From: Bradysia coprophila
Taxonomy: Eukaryota > Arthropoda > Insecta > Diptera > Sciaridae
Assembly (NCBI RefSeq): GCF_014529535.1
Contig: NC_050735.1
Location: 4,723,739 to 4,787,738, forward strand
Direction of reading: 5' to 3'
Length of the DNA: 64,000 nucleotides
The notes under the pieces were generated by a model. That model had not been told where the DNA came from. It saw only the letters and a list, made by a program, of their open reading frames with translations, and made no database searches. The position numbers and the translations under genes were made by a program. Within the stretch, counting starts at the first letter, position 1; every line of letters starts with the position of its first letter. This document shows positions 35,322 to 45,516 of the stretch, one piece after another.

Positions 35322-35420
35322 TTTAGAGTCGACATCTGATTCCCTTACATTGCAAAATGTATGTTAAAACATTTGAAGTAACAGATTCTGTATCAAACAA
35401 TCAAGAACAAATTTGATTCA

Positions 35421-37586
35421 ATGTCATTTGTAAAAGATTATATTTCCAGCGCTGGCACTGATGGCTTACGGCCCCAACATCTCAAAGACATCATCTCTCT
35501 GTCAGCTGGAGAGGCCGGGAAGAGAGCACTTACTTCGATTACAAGACTGTGCAACTTTCTACTAGCTGGTAAGCTCAACGATGATATATGTGAACTACTT
35601 TACGAGGCCTCATTGTGCGCGTTGATAAAAAAAGATGGGGGCATCAGACCTATAGCAATCGGCACGACGATACGCAGACTAACTTCGAAAATTGCGTGTT
35701 TCTCTGTGAAGTCAGACATGGTCAATTACCTTCTTCCCCGACAAATAGGTTTCGGTGTGAAATATGGATGCGAAGGTGCCGTCCATTCTATCAGAGCATA
35801 TATACGAAACCCGACAAATTCGACCAAGGTGCTTTTGAAAGTAGATGTCCGTAATGCATTCAATAGTGTGGAAAGGGATGTTATGTTGGTTGAAATAAAG
35901 AATAAAATCCCGCAGCTGTACCACTACCTTCGTCAATGTTACCTGAAACCAACGTTCCTGTCATTTGGTAACAAGGTAATCTCATCACAAGTGGGAGCCC
36001 AACAAGGTGATCCAGCTGGCCCACTAATTTTTAGCCTGGCGATACATCCGTTGATCCTTCAATTGACTGCCGATCTGAACATCTGGTACTTGGACGACGG
36101 AACGATCGGGGACACACCCAACATTGTATTAGCTAATCTAGCAACTATCAAGGAAAAGGCTAAATTGCTAGGTTTGGAATTGAACGGGGAAAAATGCGAG
36201 CTGTTTTTCTGCAACGGCCAGCCGGATCAAAACATAGTCGATGAATTTGAAGCCATAGCTCCCGGCATACGAGTTGTCAACGACGAGGAATTGGAACTCT
36301 TAGGAGCACCTCTGCTTGAAAGCGCCATAGAAAGTTTCGCTAAGAGAAAATTCGATAAAATGTACGTTCTAATTAACCGATTAGCTTCATTGCAGCACCA
36401 CTACGCATATTTCGTACTCAAAAATTGCATGGCGATTCCTAAGCTAGTCTACTTGTTTCGATGCGCTCCGTTATGGAAATTCCCAGATTTGCTTCAACAA
36501 TTAGATTCCGACATGAAATCTGCCTTGGAGAAAATAACCAATGTTCAGTTGAATCACTCTCAATGGGTGCAGTCGAGTTTGCCAGTCAACTTAGGCGGAT
36601 TAGGCATTCGCTCATTGTTGGACATCTCGCTACCAGCTTTCTTGTCCTCCGTGTACGGCGTCAAGGATTTCGTTTCTACATTAATCAGTTTACGGGATTA
36701 CGAATCCGAAATCGCCCACTTTACGGAGGCATTGTCGCGATGGAGCGAGTTGAATGAAGACTTAACGCCAGAAAATCTACGCTCACAATTCAACTGGGAT
36801 CAAATTAACTCCAAAAGAGTCGCATCTTCGTTGTCATTCCCCAACGATACCGAACTGTACCGCTTTCAACTGCTTCAGAACAAGATGTCAGGAGCATGGC
36901 TTAACGTTGTACCGAGCCCATGCATTGGAACGTTAATGAACAACGACGTTTTCCGCACATGCGTTGGTCTACGCCTTGGTACCAAAATCTGTCATCCATT
37001 CGTGTGCATTTGCGGAACCCAGGTAGATTCGCTGGGTCGTCACGGGTTGCATTGTAAAAATAACGCTGGAAAATTCTTCCGACACGCTGAACTCAATCGT
37101 ACTTTGCACACGGGTTTGGCTTCCATTAATAGGAGTTCTTTGTTGGAACCACCCGGTTTATTCCGAGATGACGGCAAAAAACGCCCGGACGGCATTACAT
37201 ACACGGCTTGGGAGAAGGGCAAGGCTCTAGTGTGGGATGCGACTTGTGCCGACTCATTGGCCGCATCGAATATGGCTGGGAGAACGAAGACACCGGGTAT
37301 GGCGTCGGTAAAAGCCGCAAACCGCAAGCATGCGAAATATTCCAAACTTAAACGAAACTACCATTTCGTCGCATTTGCGGTAGAATCACTGGGTCCTTGG
37401 GCGAAAGAATCAGTGGATTTATTGAACAAGATCGGCGCTAATCTGATTCGCACAACTGGTGAACCGAAGTCGAGGACTTACTTGTTTCAGAGGGTTTCAC
37501 TAGCCATCCAACATAGGAACGCAATGTGCATTATCTCCAGCATTCCGAAAAGCACCCCAATGGAAGAAGTGTATTTCGTTCAGTGA
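35421..37586 (+). CDS. LINE-type reverse transcriptase with restriction-like nuclease tail
   Basis: An open frame of 721 aa without a break. RT motifs in order: GTDGLRPQHLKDI (about residues 12-24), KVDVRNAFNSVERD (about 140-153, first catalytic Asp), GAQQGDPAGPL, and WYLDDGT (about 221-227, catalytic Asp pair). The C-terminal part has a zinc-knuckle-like CICG...GRHGLHC (about 528-544) and then RPDG...VWDATCAD (about 587-612), which fits the PD-(D/E)xK-like nuclease placed after RT in R2/CRE-type LINEs. The YLDDG active site is unusual beside the common F/YADD of LINEs. The frame starts at the RT core, so the usual N-terminal zinc-finger region is missing; the copy is probably 5' truncated. 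There is no long A tail, but AATAAA follows at about 37666. A related fragment lies at 43985-44455. The clade is not assigned; domestication is possible but unproven. Confidence 0.75.
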   Translation: MSFVKDYISSAGTDGLRPQHLKDIISLSAGEAGKRALTSITRLCNFLLAGKLNDDICELLYEASLCALIKKDGGIRPIAIGTTIRRLTSKIACFSVKSDMVNYLLPRQIGFGVKYGCEGAVHSIRAYIRNPTNSTKVLLKVDVRNAFNSVERDVMLVEIKNKIPQLYHYLRQCYLKPTFLSFGNKVISSQVGAQQGDPAGPLIFSLAIHPLILQLTADLNIWYLDDGTIGDTPNIVLANLATIKEKAKLLGLELNGEKCELFFCNGQPDQNIVDEFEAIAPGIRVVNDEELELLGAPLLESAIESFAKRKFDKMYVLINRLASLQHHYAYFVLKNCMAIPKLVYLFRCAPLWKFPDLLQQLDSDMKSALEKITNVQLNHSQWVQSSLPVNLGGLGIRSLLDISLPAFLSSVYGVKDFVSTLISLRDYESEIAHFTEALSRWSELNEDLTPENLRSQFNWDQINSKRVASSLSFPNDTELYRFQLLQNKMSGAWLNVVPSPCIGTLMNNDVFRTCVGLRLGTKICHPFVCICGTQVDSLGRHGLHCKNNAGKFFRHAELNRTLHTGLASINRSSLLEPPGLFRDDGKKRPDGITYTAWEKGKALVWDATCADSLAASNMAGRTKTPGMASVKAANRKHAKYSKLKRNYHFVAFAVESLGPWAKESVDLLNKIGANLIRTTGEPKSRTYLFQRVSLAIQHRNAMCIISSIPKSTPMEEVYFVQ

Positions 37587-37866
37587 TTTTCTTTGTTTTG
37601 TTCTTTTTTTTTATTTTTATTTAATTTTGATTGTACGTTAGCATGTTTACTGTAGAATGAATTGAAATAAAGTTTTCTACTTTGGAAGGTTTCAACGAAT
37701 ATCTCTAACAGCCAAGAAGATAAACTTATCAGTTTCCAGTCTCACATACAGCAAAGCTAGCCAATCATACGTAATAAACGTGTCCCCCACATTATTGATA
37801 AGATTCATTTGCCCAGAAAAAAATGAGTTTGCAACTCATTTTCATTCAAAATTCTCTCTTAACGAA

Positions 37867-38637
37867 ATGAAGACGACTGTGATTTTACAATTGTGCATCT
37901 TGATAAGCATTGTGTGCGTAGTGAAATGTGCCACTCGGGGGGGCTTCGATGATGCACTGTTATCGAACTTAAAGTGCTTAGGTATTACCACATTTTATAT
38001 TGTTATGGCTGATAGACAATTCGAATGTAGAGACTTTTTGTAGCGTGTAAAGGAACCATTCGTGAAATGGAGAGTGAAATTAAAAAAATTGATCCGCGGA
38101 AGAGAGTTGAAGTGAGCGGCTTTCGTCTGGATCCAAGCGGTAAATCGAAGACCAAAACGGTTCAGTATTCCAAATCTGAAACTTATTTGACCGAACTTAT
38201 GGAGTCGATGTGTGAGTATCTTTGAACGTAATCGTCAGAAGTGAGTAACAATTTTGAATTCCACTTCGATTCAGGTGAAGACAGTAATTTTTCGAAAGTG
38301 CGTAAAACAATTATTCAAGAAATAGTTACCACCCAAATGTTGAACAACGATGGCTTTTTAGACTTCACACCTGATGGTGATTTGAGTCAAACTTTAAATC
38401 ATTTTGTAAGTATGATCCCAGTGTCCCAGTGTAAAAGTAACAGATATTATGTGATTTTGTTAACGTTGACTTATTGCTTTTGAATAGTGTCTGGAAGTTC
38501 TCGAAGATAACGAAGACGAAATCTTAAAACAATTTATGGACGAAGTTACTCCTGAAAACATTGACGATGTTGTCTGCTCGAAAATTGCAAAATATTGCGA
38601 GGAAAGTAAAAATGAAAGTCAACGAAGTGATTTATGA
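37867..38637 (+). CDS. CNPY2: canopy/seele family ER saposin-like protein
   Basis: Four exons: 37867-37981, 38044-38211, 38275-38405 and 38488-38637, with introns of 62, 63 and 82 bp in consistent phases. The product is 187 aa. It starts with a signal peptide (MKTTVILQLCILISIVCVVK), then LKCLACKGTIREMESEI with the CxxC of the family, DPRKRVEVSGFRLDPSG, YSKSETYLTELMESMCE, NHFCLEVLEDNEDEIL and VCSKIAKYC; the paired cysteines suit a saposin-B fold. It ends in RSDL, a KDEL-like ER retention signal. Canopy proteins act in the ER on folding or trafficking of receptors such as FGFR, LDL receptor and, for other members, Toll-like receptors; Drosophila seele is related. I start at ATG 37867 because it gives the signal peptide; the frame is open further upstream. 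AATAAA lies at 38716. Confidence 0.88.
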
Positions 38638-38715
38638 GAACTATTTGAATGCAATTAGATCAATAGAAAATCATTTTGTTTTTGATTTGGTGGTGGTTTG
38701 ATTTGGTGGCGCGGA

Positions 38716-38721
38716 AATAAA
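38716..38721 (+). terminator. poly(A) signal of canopy gene
   Basis: AATAAA 79 bp after the stop codon. Confidence 0.5.
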
Positions 38722-38795
38722 GAAAAAAGTCCTTGTTATCGCTTCCTTACTTCAGATTATAATTCGCAACTTGACTGTTATTGTGGTCGGTACAT

Positions 38796-39175
38796 ACCCA
38801 CTTCAAGCATGAGTGGAACTCTAAAAAGAGTACTGAAACTGGACAGTGTATCAAACAAATTTTGGCACTGTAAAAAAAGAATCATAAAACTTAGTGACAT
38901 ATTTCTGGCCAAGACATTATTTAAATCAATTTTTTGCCATGAAACCATGATGGCTCGTTTTTGGTCAAATGTAGAAAAATGTTGAACAGAACCAGATCTA
39001 CATTTTTCTCCATTTGGTCAAAAATAAGCCATCATGGCTTCATGGTGAAAAATCGTTTTAAAGAATGTCTTTGCCAGAAATATGCCACTAAGTTTTATGA
39101 TTCGAAAAGTTTTTCATACGAAATGGTACTCATTTGACAGCTGTCACTTAAAACACTTTTGCTTGAAGTGCTTTG
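38796..39175. mobile_element. MITE with CACTTCAAGCA ends, copy 2
   Basis: Left CCCACTTCAAGCATGAGTGG and right CTTTTGCTTGAAGTGCTTTG are inverted. The outer 60-80 bp on each side match 27013-27345 (ACTGGACAGTGTATCAAAC; GACAGCTGTCACTTAAAACA). The core differs completely and is a second hairpin with AACCATGATGGCT and AGCCATCATGGCT, so another inverted-repeat element has probably entered a shared shell. Confidence 0.6.
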
Positions 39176-39257
39176 ACTTGATCCAATCAGAGAGAATTTC
39201 TTTTTAACCCAAGGTTTTCAATGGCACTGATCAAAAATGCATTTACAACTATGGAGT

Positions 39258-39737
39258 TGTCGTATCCTTCATTTCCTCTATCCAATTATTCGAATCCTGA
39301 TAGGTGGAATAAGAATGCGATGCTTTGTGGTTGACACAAAATATTTATTTTATTTAGTAAAATTCAGTAAACACTTCTATGCACGACCCGAAATCACTTT
39401 TCAAACACCTGATTGTCCAATATATATACTTGTTCAGAATATCTCTCTCAACTATTCAACCTTTCCAGCCGATGGACAAAATACTTCTGACTTTCTATGT
39501 TCATTGCAATCGACCGTTCGGTACGATTGATATTCCACAATTTTTCTATTTTGCGTTATCAGCAAATTGATGCGAGTGCAATTGCACGTCACATCCGTCC
39601 AACCTCGATTCCGATTTCGTGGACGTTTCATACATTTCCCACGACATACGATTCCGAATATTTCAGCGTCGCGGAATGTCGCTGATCTAGCAACTTGCGG
39701 AACGTATTTTCAGCCATTCGGCATGAGGGGTACCACA
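39258..39737 (-). repeat. 3' LTR of the gypsy-like element
   Basis: 480 bp, direct repeat of 45008-45487 with about one difference. Preceded on the element strand by a purine-rich tract (GAGGAGGGAGTAT). Confidence 0.9.
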
Positions 39738-40110
39738 ATACTCCCTCCTCAGAAAAAGAAAAATAAGATCATCGTTCAAGTCGGAAAAAAGCTTTCTCTC
39801 GCAAACCCTCTCTTCAAACTTTTTAACCTTTGTCACACCGTTCTGAGCCATTTGCTCATACGACCAAGCCTTTGGAAAAGTGATTTCGCGTTTTCACATT
39901 AATTCTTAACCTAAACAATCAAAAAGAAACTTGAAATGACCAAACAGGCCCTAACTACGACCCCAAATGAAACCCCAAATATAATTGTAACAGTCTAAGT
40001 GACTATAAAAATCAAAAACATTTTAAATGACTATAAAAATCAGAAATTTTCACCCCCAACCCTACTCTAAAATCCTCAACCATCGAAAGACTCCCAGATA
40101 TTTTACTCAT

Positions 40111-40368
40111 TCATACATTTACTTCATTCATTTCGACGTTGTCCCTGGATCGTGCCAATTTGTGCATCCGCTGTATTCCCTCCGTGGCACTCCGGAATAT
40201 TGTGCTTCGGCATCGTATGTACCATACGATACCCGCCCCCATAATGAAAATGACTGAAACGATGGCCATCAACGACCAAATTGACCAACCATGACTCTCG
40301 ATTTTGTTGAACTGTATCTTGTTTTGTCTCACTACTTGCTCTCTCTTCCAGTCGTCTTCGATCCTCAA
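40111..40368 (-). other. env-like tail of the LTR element
   Basis: This frame holds a single strongly hydrophobic helix (SLMAIVSVIFIMGAGIVWYI) followed by basic residues. It lies near the 3' LTR where errantiviral env genes end with their membrane anchor. It is a fossil part; assignment rests on position and the helix only. Confidence 0.45.
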
Positions 40369-41764
40369 CTTGTCAATTTATCGGTTCGACCCAGGTCCGT
40401 CCAACAGCCATTGCTCATTCCGCTAGGGCTGTCTTGGTGCAATATTCATAGTGTTCGTTGTCTCGACTCATTTCTCGTGCGTTTCAATCCGTCTCAGGAG
40501 CAACAGTTTCGTCTACCCGCTCATCCAGTTTATACAAGGCCTGCCGAAACAGTGACTGTCCATGGTTACGACCGTCGATGTTAGTGACTGTCCATTGACT
40601 GTCGGTGTTGGTGACTGTCCATGGTTAAAACTGTCGATGTTTGTGACTGTGTAAGTCAGTGATTGACCATGTTGTTCAAAGATTGTCAATGTTTCTAAAA
40701 TAAAATCAAAAATATATAAAGCAAGAATTTTCAAAAAAAAATTATAGTGACACTGCGACAGCGAGTGGCCGTTTTGCTGTAACTACGAAATATATCATTT
40801 ACATTATCATTTCCCCATTGTAATTAATCGGATACCCAATGCATTTTCACCCAAGCGTAAAGATAAAGTAACTATCTCTAAAATCACGTCATCATCATTG
40901 AGGTTTTAAGCATTCGTCTTTTTCTCACTCGTGGCCTGGCCACATTCATTCACAGTATGCTATAGGTCTCACCTTTCATAAAAAAATGCCTTCATATCAT
41001 CAACTTCAATCATCATTCAACCCGCGTAATTCATTCATTCATAAAATTTATCTAAACGCAAATATTCATTTTCCCAAACAAATGCATTTTCCTATGCCCA
41101 AATCAAAGATTTCATATATGATTCAATCGTCCATCCATTCATCATTTACAACAAATAATATCGAGCTCAACAAATTTCAACCCGATACGAGACAAAACAG
41201 AACTTCAAATCGAAATCTGCAAAAATGAAAGTCGGATCAACAACCTCAACGCCAAAACATGGCAAGATAAAATTCTGCCAAACATAAACTTTTTCAATCC
41301 AAAATAACAAAAAGCAATTTCATCTTGCAATTACTGAGGGAACAAAAAGTAAAATCAAAACTCGAATCTAACTAAATCAAATTCAAACATATAAAATCAA
41401 CAACTTGAAAAATACAACTAAACATGAATTTCGACCACAATGAACCCGATGTATCAACATTATTTTCCCAACGGCCTTTTCCACAAGCTGTTCGTATCAA
41501 CGGAACATCCTTGAATTTGTCATATTCTCATATTTAGTAACGGCTATCATGTCATGTTTCTTCGCGCCACTATTCTCAGCCCAGTCTCATGTGTTCTGAC
41601 AACAGTTTCATCATTTTCATACCTTTGCCAGTTCAGCTCAGCGGGTTAACCCAATTAAATTCAAACTCCATTTCTTCCACTTCTACTTTTTCGTCGTTTT
41701 ACCAACATTTGTTTTCCAATGCTCATTCGTGTCCAACGTTTACAGTTCATATTTGCCATACGTC

Positions 41765-42557
41765 CATACGTAAGTACGTTCATCGACCCTTTCAACAATT
41801 TTCATCATCGATCATTACCTTACTTAGCAAGTACGTTTTTAACTTGCTATCGTAAGTACGTTCATCGACCGTTTCAACAATTTTTATCATGGATCATTAT
41901 CCTGCGGCAGCGAGTACCTTTTTACTTTGCTATCGTAGGTACGTTAACCGATCCTTCCACCAACAATTTTCATTATGGATCATTACCCTACGGCAACAAG
42001 TACGTTTTCATCTTGCTATCGTAGGTACGTTAACCGATCCTTCCACCAACAATTTTCATTATGGATCATTACCCTACGGCAACAAGTACGTTTTCACCTT
42101 GCTATCGTAGGTACGTTAACCGATCCTTCCACCAACAATTTTCATTATGGATCATTACCCTACGGCAACAAGTACGTTTTCACCTTGCTATCGTAGGTAC
42201 GTTAACCGATCCTTCCACCAACAATTTTCATTATGGATCATTACCCTACGGCAACAAGTACGTTTTCACCTTGCTATCGTAGGTACGTTAACCGATCCTT
42301 CCACCAACAATTTTCATTATGGATCATTACCCTACGGCAACAAGTACGTTTTCACCTTGCTATCGTAGGTACGTTAACCGATCCTTCCACCAACAATTTT
42401 CATTATGGATCATTACCCTACGGCAACAAGTACGTTTTCACCTTGCTATCGTAGGTACGTTAACCGATCCTTCCACCAACAATTTTCATTATGGATCATT
42501 ACCCTACGGCAACAAGTACGTTTTCACCTTGCTATCGTAGGTACGTTAACCGATCCT
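41765..42557. repeat. 86-bp tandem array inside the LTR element
   Basis: About nine units of 86 bp (containing GGTACGTTAACCGATCCTTC and ATTATGGATCATTACCCTAC). The first two or three at the low-coordinate side are clearly diverged (GTAAGTACGTTCATCGACC), while the following ones are virtually identical. 86 is not a multiple of three, so the open frames through it carry no coding meaning. Confidence 0.92.
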
Positions 42558-42755
42558 TCGAACAATATCAATTTGTACCCAGAGCGCTATTGTCTCTGAT
42601 GTTTCATTTCTATTTTACTAGCAACCAAAACCAAAACCGTTTCAACGAATGAGTGAGAAAACAAATTTTGAACGACAACATACTAACTCACCGTCTTTTT
42701 CACACTCACCCTTCATTTTCATCCGAGTCAATTTATATAAGCTCAGGCCCGTCAC

Positions 42756-43700
42756 TCACAATTTTTGATCGTCAGTTATTTTACGTTTGCACCCTCTGAA
42801 GTTGTGTTTCTCTCCCCCACAGCGACGACATAGAAGTCTCCTCGGACATGTTCTAGCAACATGCCCCTTTTCGTTGCAAATATAGCATTCTTTCGCGATT
42901 TTCATAGTTTCACGTGTAGTCTCGCTTTCGCATGATCCTTCCTTAACAACATTCAATTTGTTCCCATTGCGCAACGAGTATATTTCAGCTAGCATTGACT
43001 TCAAATCGTGACGCAAACGCGATAATTCTTCCAAGTAGTCCTGTGTGTGACCCATGTTCTTCCAGTTGACTGTATTTGGCGCCGCTTCTGCCCGTTCTTT
43101 TTCGTTGACCTTATTTGGTATTATTTCCGCAAAATCTTTTTCATATTCCAGGGCAAGTTTCATCGTATCTTTGATGTTGTCAGGTGCTGGTCTACAGTGT
43201 AAAACCATGTGCTCGGTAATATCTGTCCTCAACAAACCCATTTTCATTGCATAAACGGCTTCTTTCTCCAACATTTTGTCGTAGAATTCAATTTCAAGCT
43301 GATTTTGGTATTCTGATTCGACTGCTTCACAACCCAATCTATAAAGAGTTTGCACTTTCAGTAAAAAGCATTCCAAGCTCTCATTCTGTGCCTGTTTGCA
43401 ATTCCATAGATCTTTTTGACAGTCTTTGAATGAGTATGGTTTTTTGTATTTCGAAATCAGCAGCTTTTTTATTTGTCCATACGTCACACACTTCTCATAC
43501 TTCACTTCTAGATAAGCTTCTCCAGTCAGTTTCCTTTTAATACATTCCAGGATGTTTCCTTGCTCTTCGGGTCTTCCTATCTCCAACGCAATTTCACATC
43601 CTTTTAAAAACTTGTGTAAGTCCGCCTCTGTATATTTTTCACCAGGGAACGTTGGTATGATTTTGTCAGTTATTCCAATCAACTCAACAATACTTCTCAT
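42756..43700 (-). CDS. gag-like frame of the LTR element
   Basis: An open frame of 314 aa with a capsid-like helical part (for example TGEAYLEVKYEKCVTYGQIK) and two closely spaced zinc knuckles near the end (CYICNEKGHVARTC and CRRCGGEKHNFRGC). This is the usual layout of gag in gypsy/errantivirus-type elements. It is treated as a fossil part of the element at 39258-45487. Confidence 0.75.
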   Translation of the reverse strand: MRSIVELIGITDKIIPTFPGEKYTEADLHKFLKGCEIALEIGRPEEQGNILECIKRKLTGEAYLEVKYEKCVTYGQIKKLLISKYKKPYSFKDCQKDLWNCKQAQNESLECFLLKVQTLYRLGCEAVESEYQNQLEIEFYDKMLEKEAVYAMKMGLLRTDITEHMVLHCRPAPDNIKDTMKLALEYEKDFAEIIPNKVNEKERAEAAPNTVNWKNMGHTQDYLEELSRLRHDLKSMLAEIYSLRNGNKLNVVKEGSCESETTRETMKIAKECYICNEKGHVARTCPRRLLCRRCGGEKHNFRGCKRKITDDQKL

Positions 43701-43984
43701 TCTTACAATATTGTTTTAGGCATTTATGCTTATACCCTAATTCGTTTCATCGACCCGAACACTTCTGAATTTCACATGTTTATCAGATACATCTTATTGT
43801 TTCGTCTCACAACTTACACGTCGTTTGTGCATGCTACATTCATCTTCTAGCCACCTCCTCAAAGTTCAACACGTTACAATTTAACCATCTTCTAAGTTTT
43901 TTCCCACTTATGTCTATCGTATCTATATAACGCAAAACTTGTCAAGAATTTCAAAATTTCATCAATTGACTTCTTATAATCGTT

Positions 43985-44455
43985 TTTTTTTATTTTTTTT
44001 TACAAATTGATTTTTTTATTCAATAAACCAGAATACATTGTATTTGACAAGGAAAGGTGGTCAGGCTTAGCCGTCATTCCGACCTGTAAAACCTTGTATC
44101 TTTTTAAAGTACAGATAACAAATTACAAATAAAAAATTTCTTCCAAAGGCTTTTCTGCGGAGATGGTTCCCATTATGCAACTGGCGTTGTATCGTTGTAT
44201 GGCCATAGAAATTTTTTGTATCAGATATGATTTTGATTTTTTATCTCCGCTAATCTCTTGTAATTTTGATCCAATTTTTTCTATGAAATTTTTTGATTCT
44301 GTACTCCATGGGCCCATGGTTTCTACCGCGAAAGCTAGTAGAATATAATTATTACTAGAAGTTAAATTAGAATAATGTTTATGTTTGTTAAATGCTGCAG
44401 TATTAGCGAGTTCTCCAGCCTTTTTAGATGTTTTCGATAGATAAGAGTTGGTTCA
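43985..44455 (-). mobile_element. 5'-truncated LINE fragment, relative of the 35421 reverse transcriptase
   Basis: On the minus strand the sequence codes AGELANTAAFNKHKHYSNL, then LLAFAVETMGPWSTESKNF, ending at LEEIFYL. This lines up with the C terminus of the 721-aa frame (AANRKHAKYSKL, FVAFAVESLGPWAKESVDL, MEEVYFV) at roughly half identity. The 3' side ends in an A-rich tail on the minus strand (T-rich at 43985-44015), as expected for target-primed insertion. It belongs to a different subfamily from the copy at 35421. Confidence 0.7.
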
Positions 44456-44992
44456 CACACGTATATTCATCACCGTTCTCATTTTCATTCTAGTTTCAAT
44501 TTAAAATTCTTGTGAGACGAGTCCCCATAAAATTCACAAACGTTTCTGTCAAAGTTCACTGAGTCTCCGAGTTAAATTTTCCTTTTTATTATTAAGATTT
44601 CTTCACCGCTTTAGTTTTCCGACCTTCACATTTAAATAAACAACACACTGCCCGTCATATGCAAGCTTTATTCATGATTAATGTCATATAGAAATATGCA
44701 TACGGTAACAAATTCAAGCGCGAATTCATGTTTATGTGTACTGTCTTTCTGGTTACTTTACACGTAACATTACACGTAATACACGTAACGTTCTCATATT
44801 TTGTTTTTATATGCACATCAAGAATTGCACATTATTGCACATATACACAATTTCCATCTTTCAACGATAACCTGTCACCGAAATAAGAATTGTCCGGTAT
44901 TTGTACATATCTTCATTGAATTCTGCATATTTATAGGCTTTATCACATATGCGTTATGTGCGAATGTCAAAATTATTTAACCGTGGGGTTTT

Positions 44993-45006
44993 CACGTTGG
45001 GCGCCA
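44993..45006 (-). other. tRNA-Lys primer binding site of the LTR element
   Basis: TGGCGCCCAACGTG on the minus strand, one base inside the 5' LTR. It matches the site complementary to the 3' end of tRNA-Lys used by gypsy. Confidence 0.75.
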
Positions 45007-45007
45007 T

Positions 45008-45487
45008 TGTCGTATCCTTCATTTCCTCTATCCAATTATTCGAATCCTGATAGGTGGAATAAGAATGCGATGCTTTGTGGTTGACACAAAATATTTATTT
45101 TATTTAGTAAAATTCAGTAAACACTTCTATGCACGACCCGAAATCACTTTTCAAACACCTGATTGTCCAATATATATACTTGTTCAGAATATCTCTCTCA
45201 ACTATTCAACCTTTCCAGCCGATGGACAAAATACTTCTGACTTTCTATGTTCATTGCAATCGACCGTTCGGTACGATTGATATTCCACAATTTTTCTATT
45301 TTGCGTTATCAGCAAATTGATGCGAGTGCAATTGCACTTCACATCCGTCCAACCTCGATTCCGATTTCGTGGACGTTTCATACATTTCCCACGACATACG
45401 ATTCCGAATATTTCAGCGTCGCGGAATGTCGCTGATCTAGCAACTTGCGGAACGTATTTTCAGCCATTCGGCATGAGGGGTACCACA
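45008..45487 (-). repeat. 5' LTR of the gypsy-like element
   Basis: 480 bp, direct repeat of 39258-39737; the primer binding site lies next to it on the inner side. Confidence 0.9.
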
Positions 45488-45516
45488 GAGTCGAAAACAA
45501 CATTTATTTTAGCTCG

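Larger units (their letters stand above)
39258..45487 (-). mobile_element. gypsy/errantivirus-like LTR element, young but broken fossil
   Basis: The element is 6.2 kb and flanked by a 4-bp target duplication GAGT (39254-39257 and 45488-45491). It has two 480-bp LTRs that differ at about one position, so the insertion is recent. LTRs run TGTGG...ACA on the element strand. A primer binding site (TGGCGCCCAACGTG, tRNA-Lys type as in gypsy) lies one base after the 5' LTR, and a purine-rich tract precedes the 3' LTR. Parts seen in element order: gag frame with two CCHC knuckles, a tandem array, and an env-like tail with one membrane helix; no pol was recognised. It is therefore broken, with at least one major loss, and non-autonomous. 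A LINE fragment sits between the 5' LTR and gag. It stands in the edge of the 39-bp satellite-type sequence. Confidence 0.85.

Noticed and set aside
41889-42599. Series of identical 73-codon open frames
   Set aside because: Products of the 86-bp tandem array; the frame shifts with each unit and no start or family supports coding.
39258-45487. Reading the LTR element as a functional virus
   Set aside because: No pol region is recognised; it is a broken, non-autonomous fossil despite the young LTRs.
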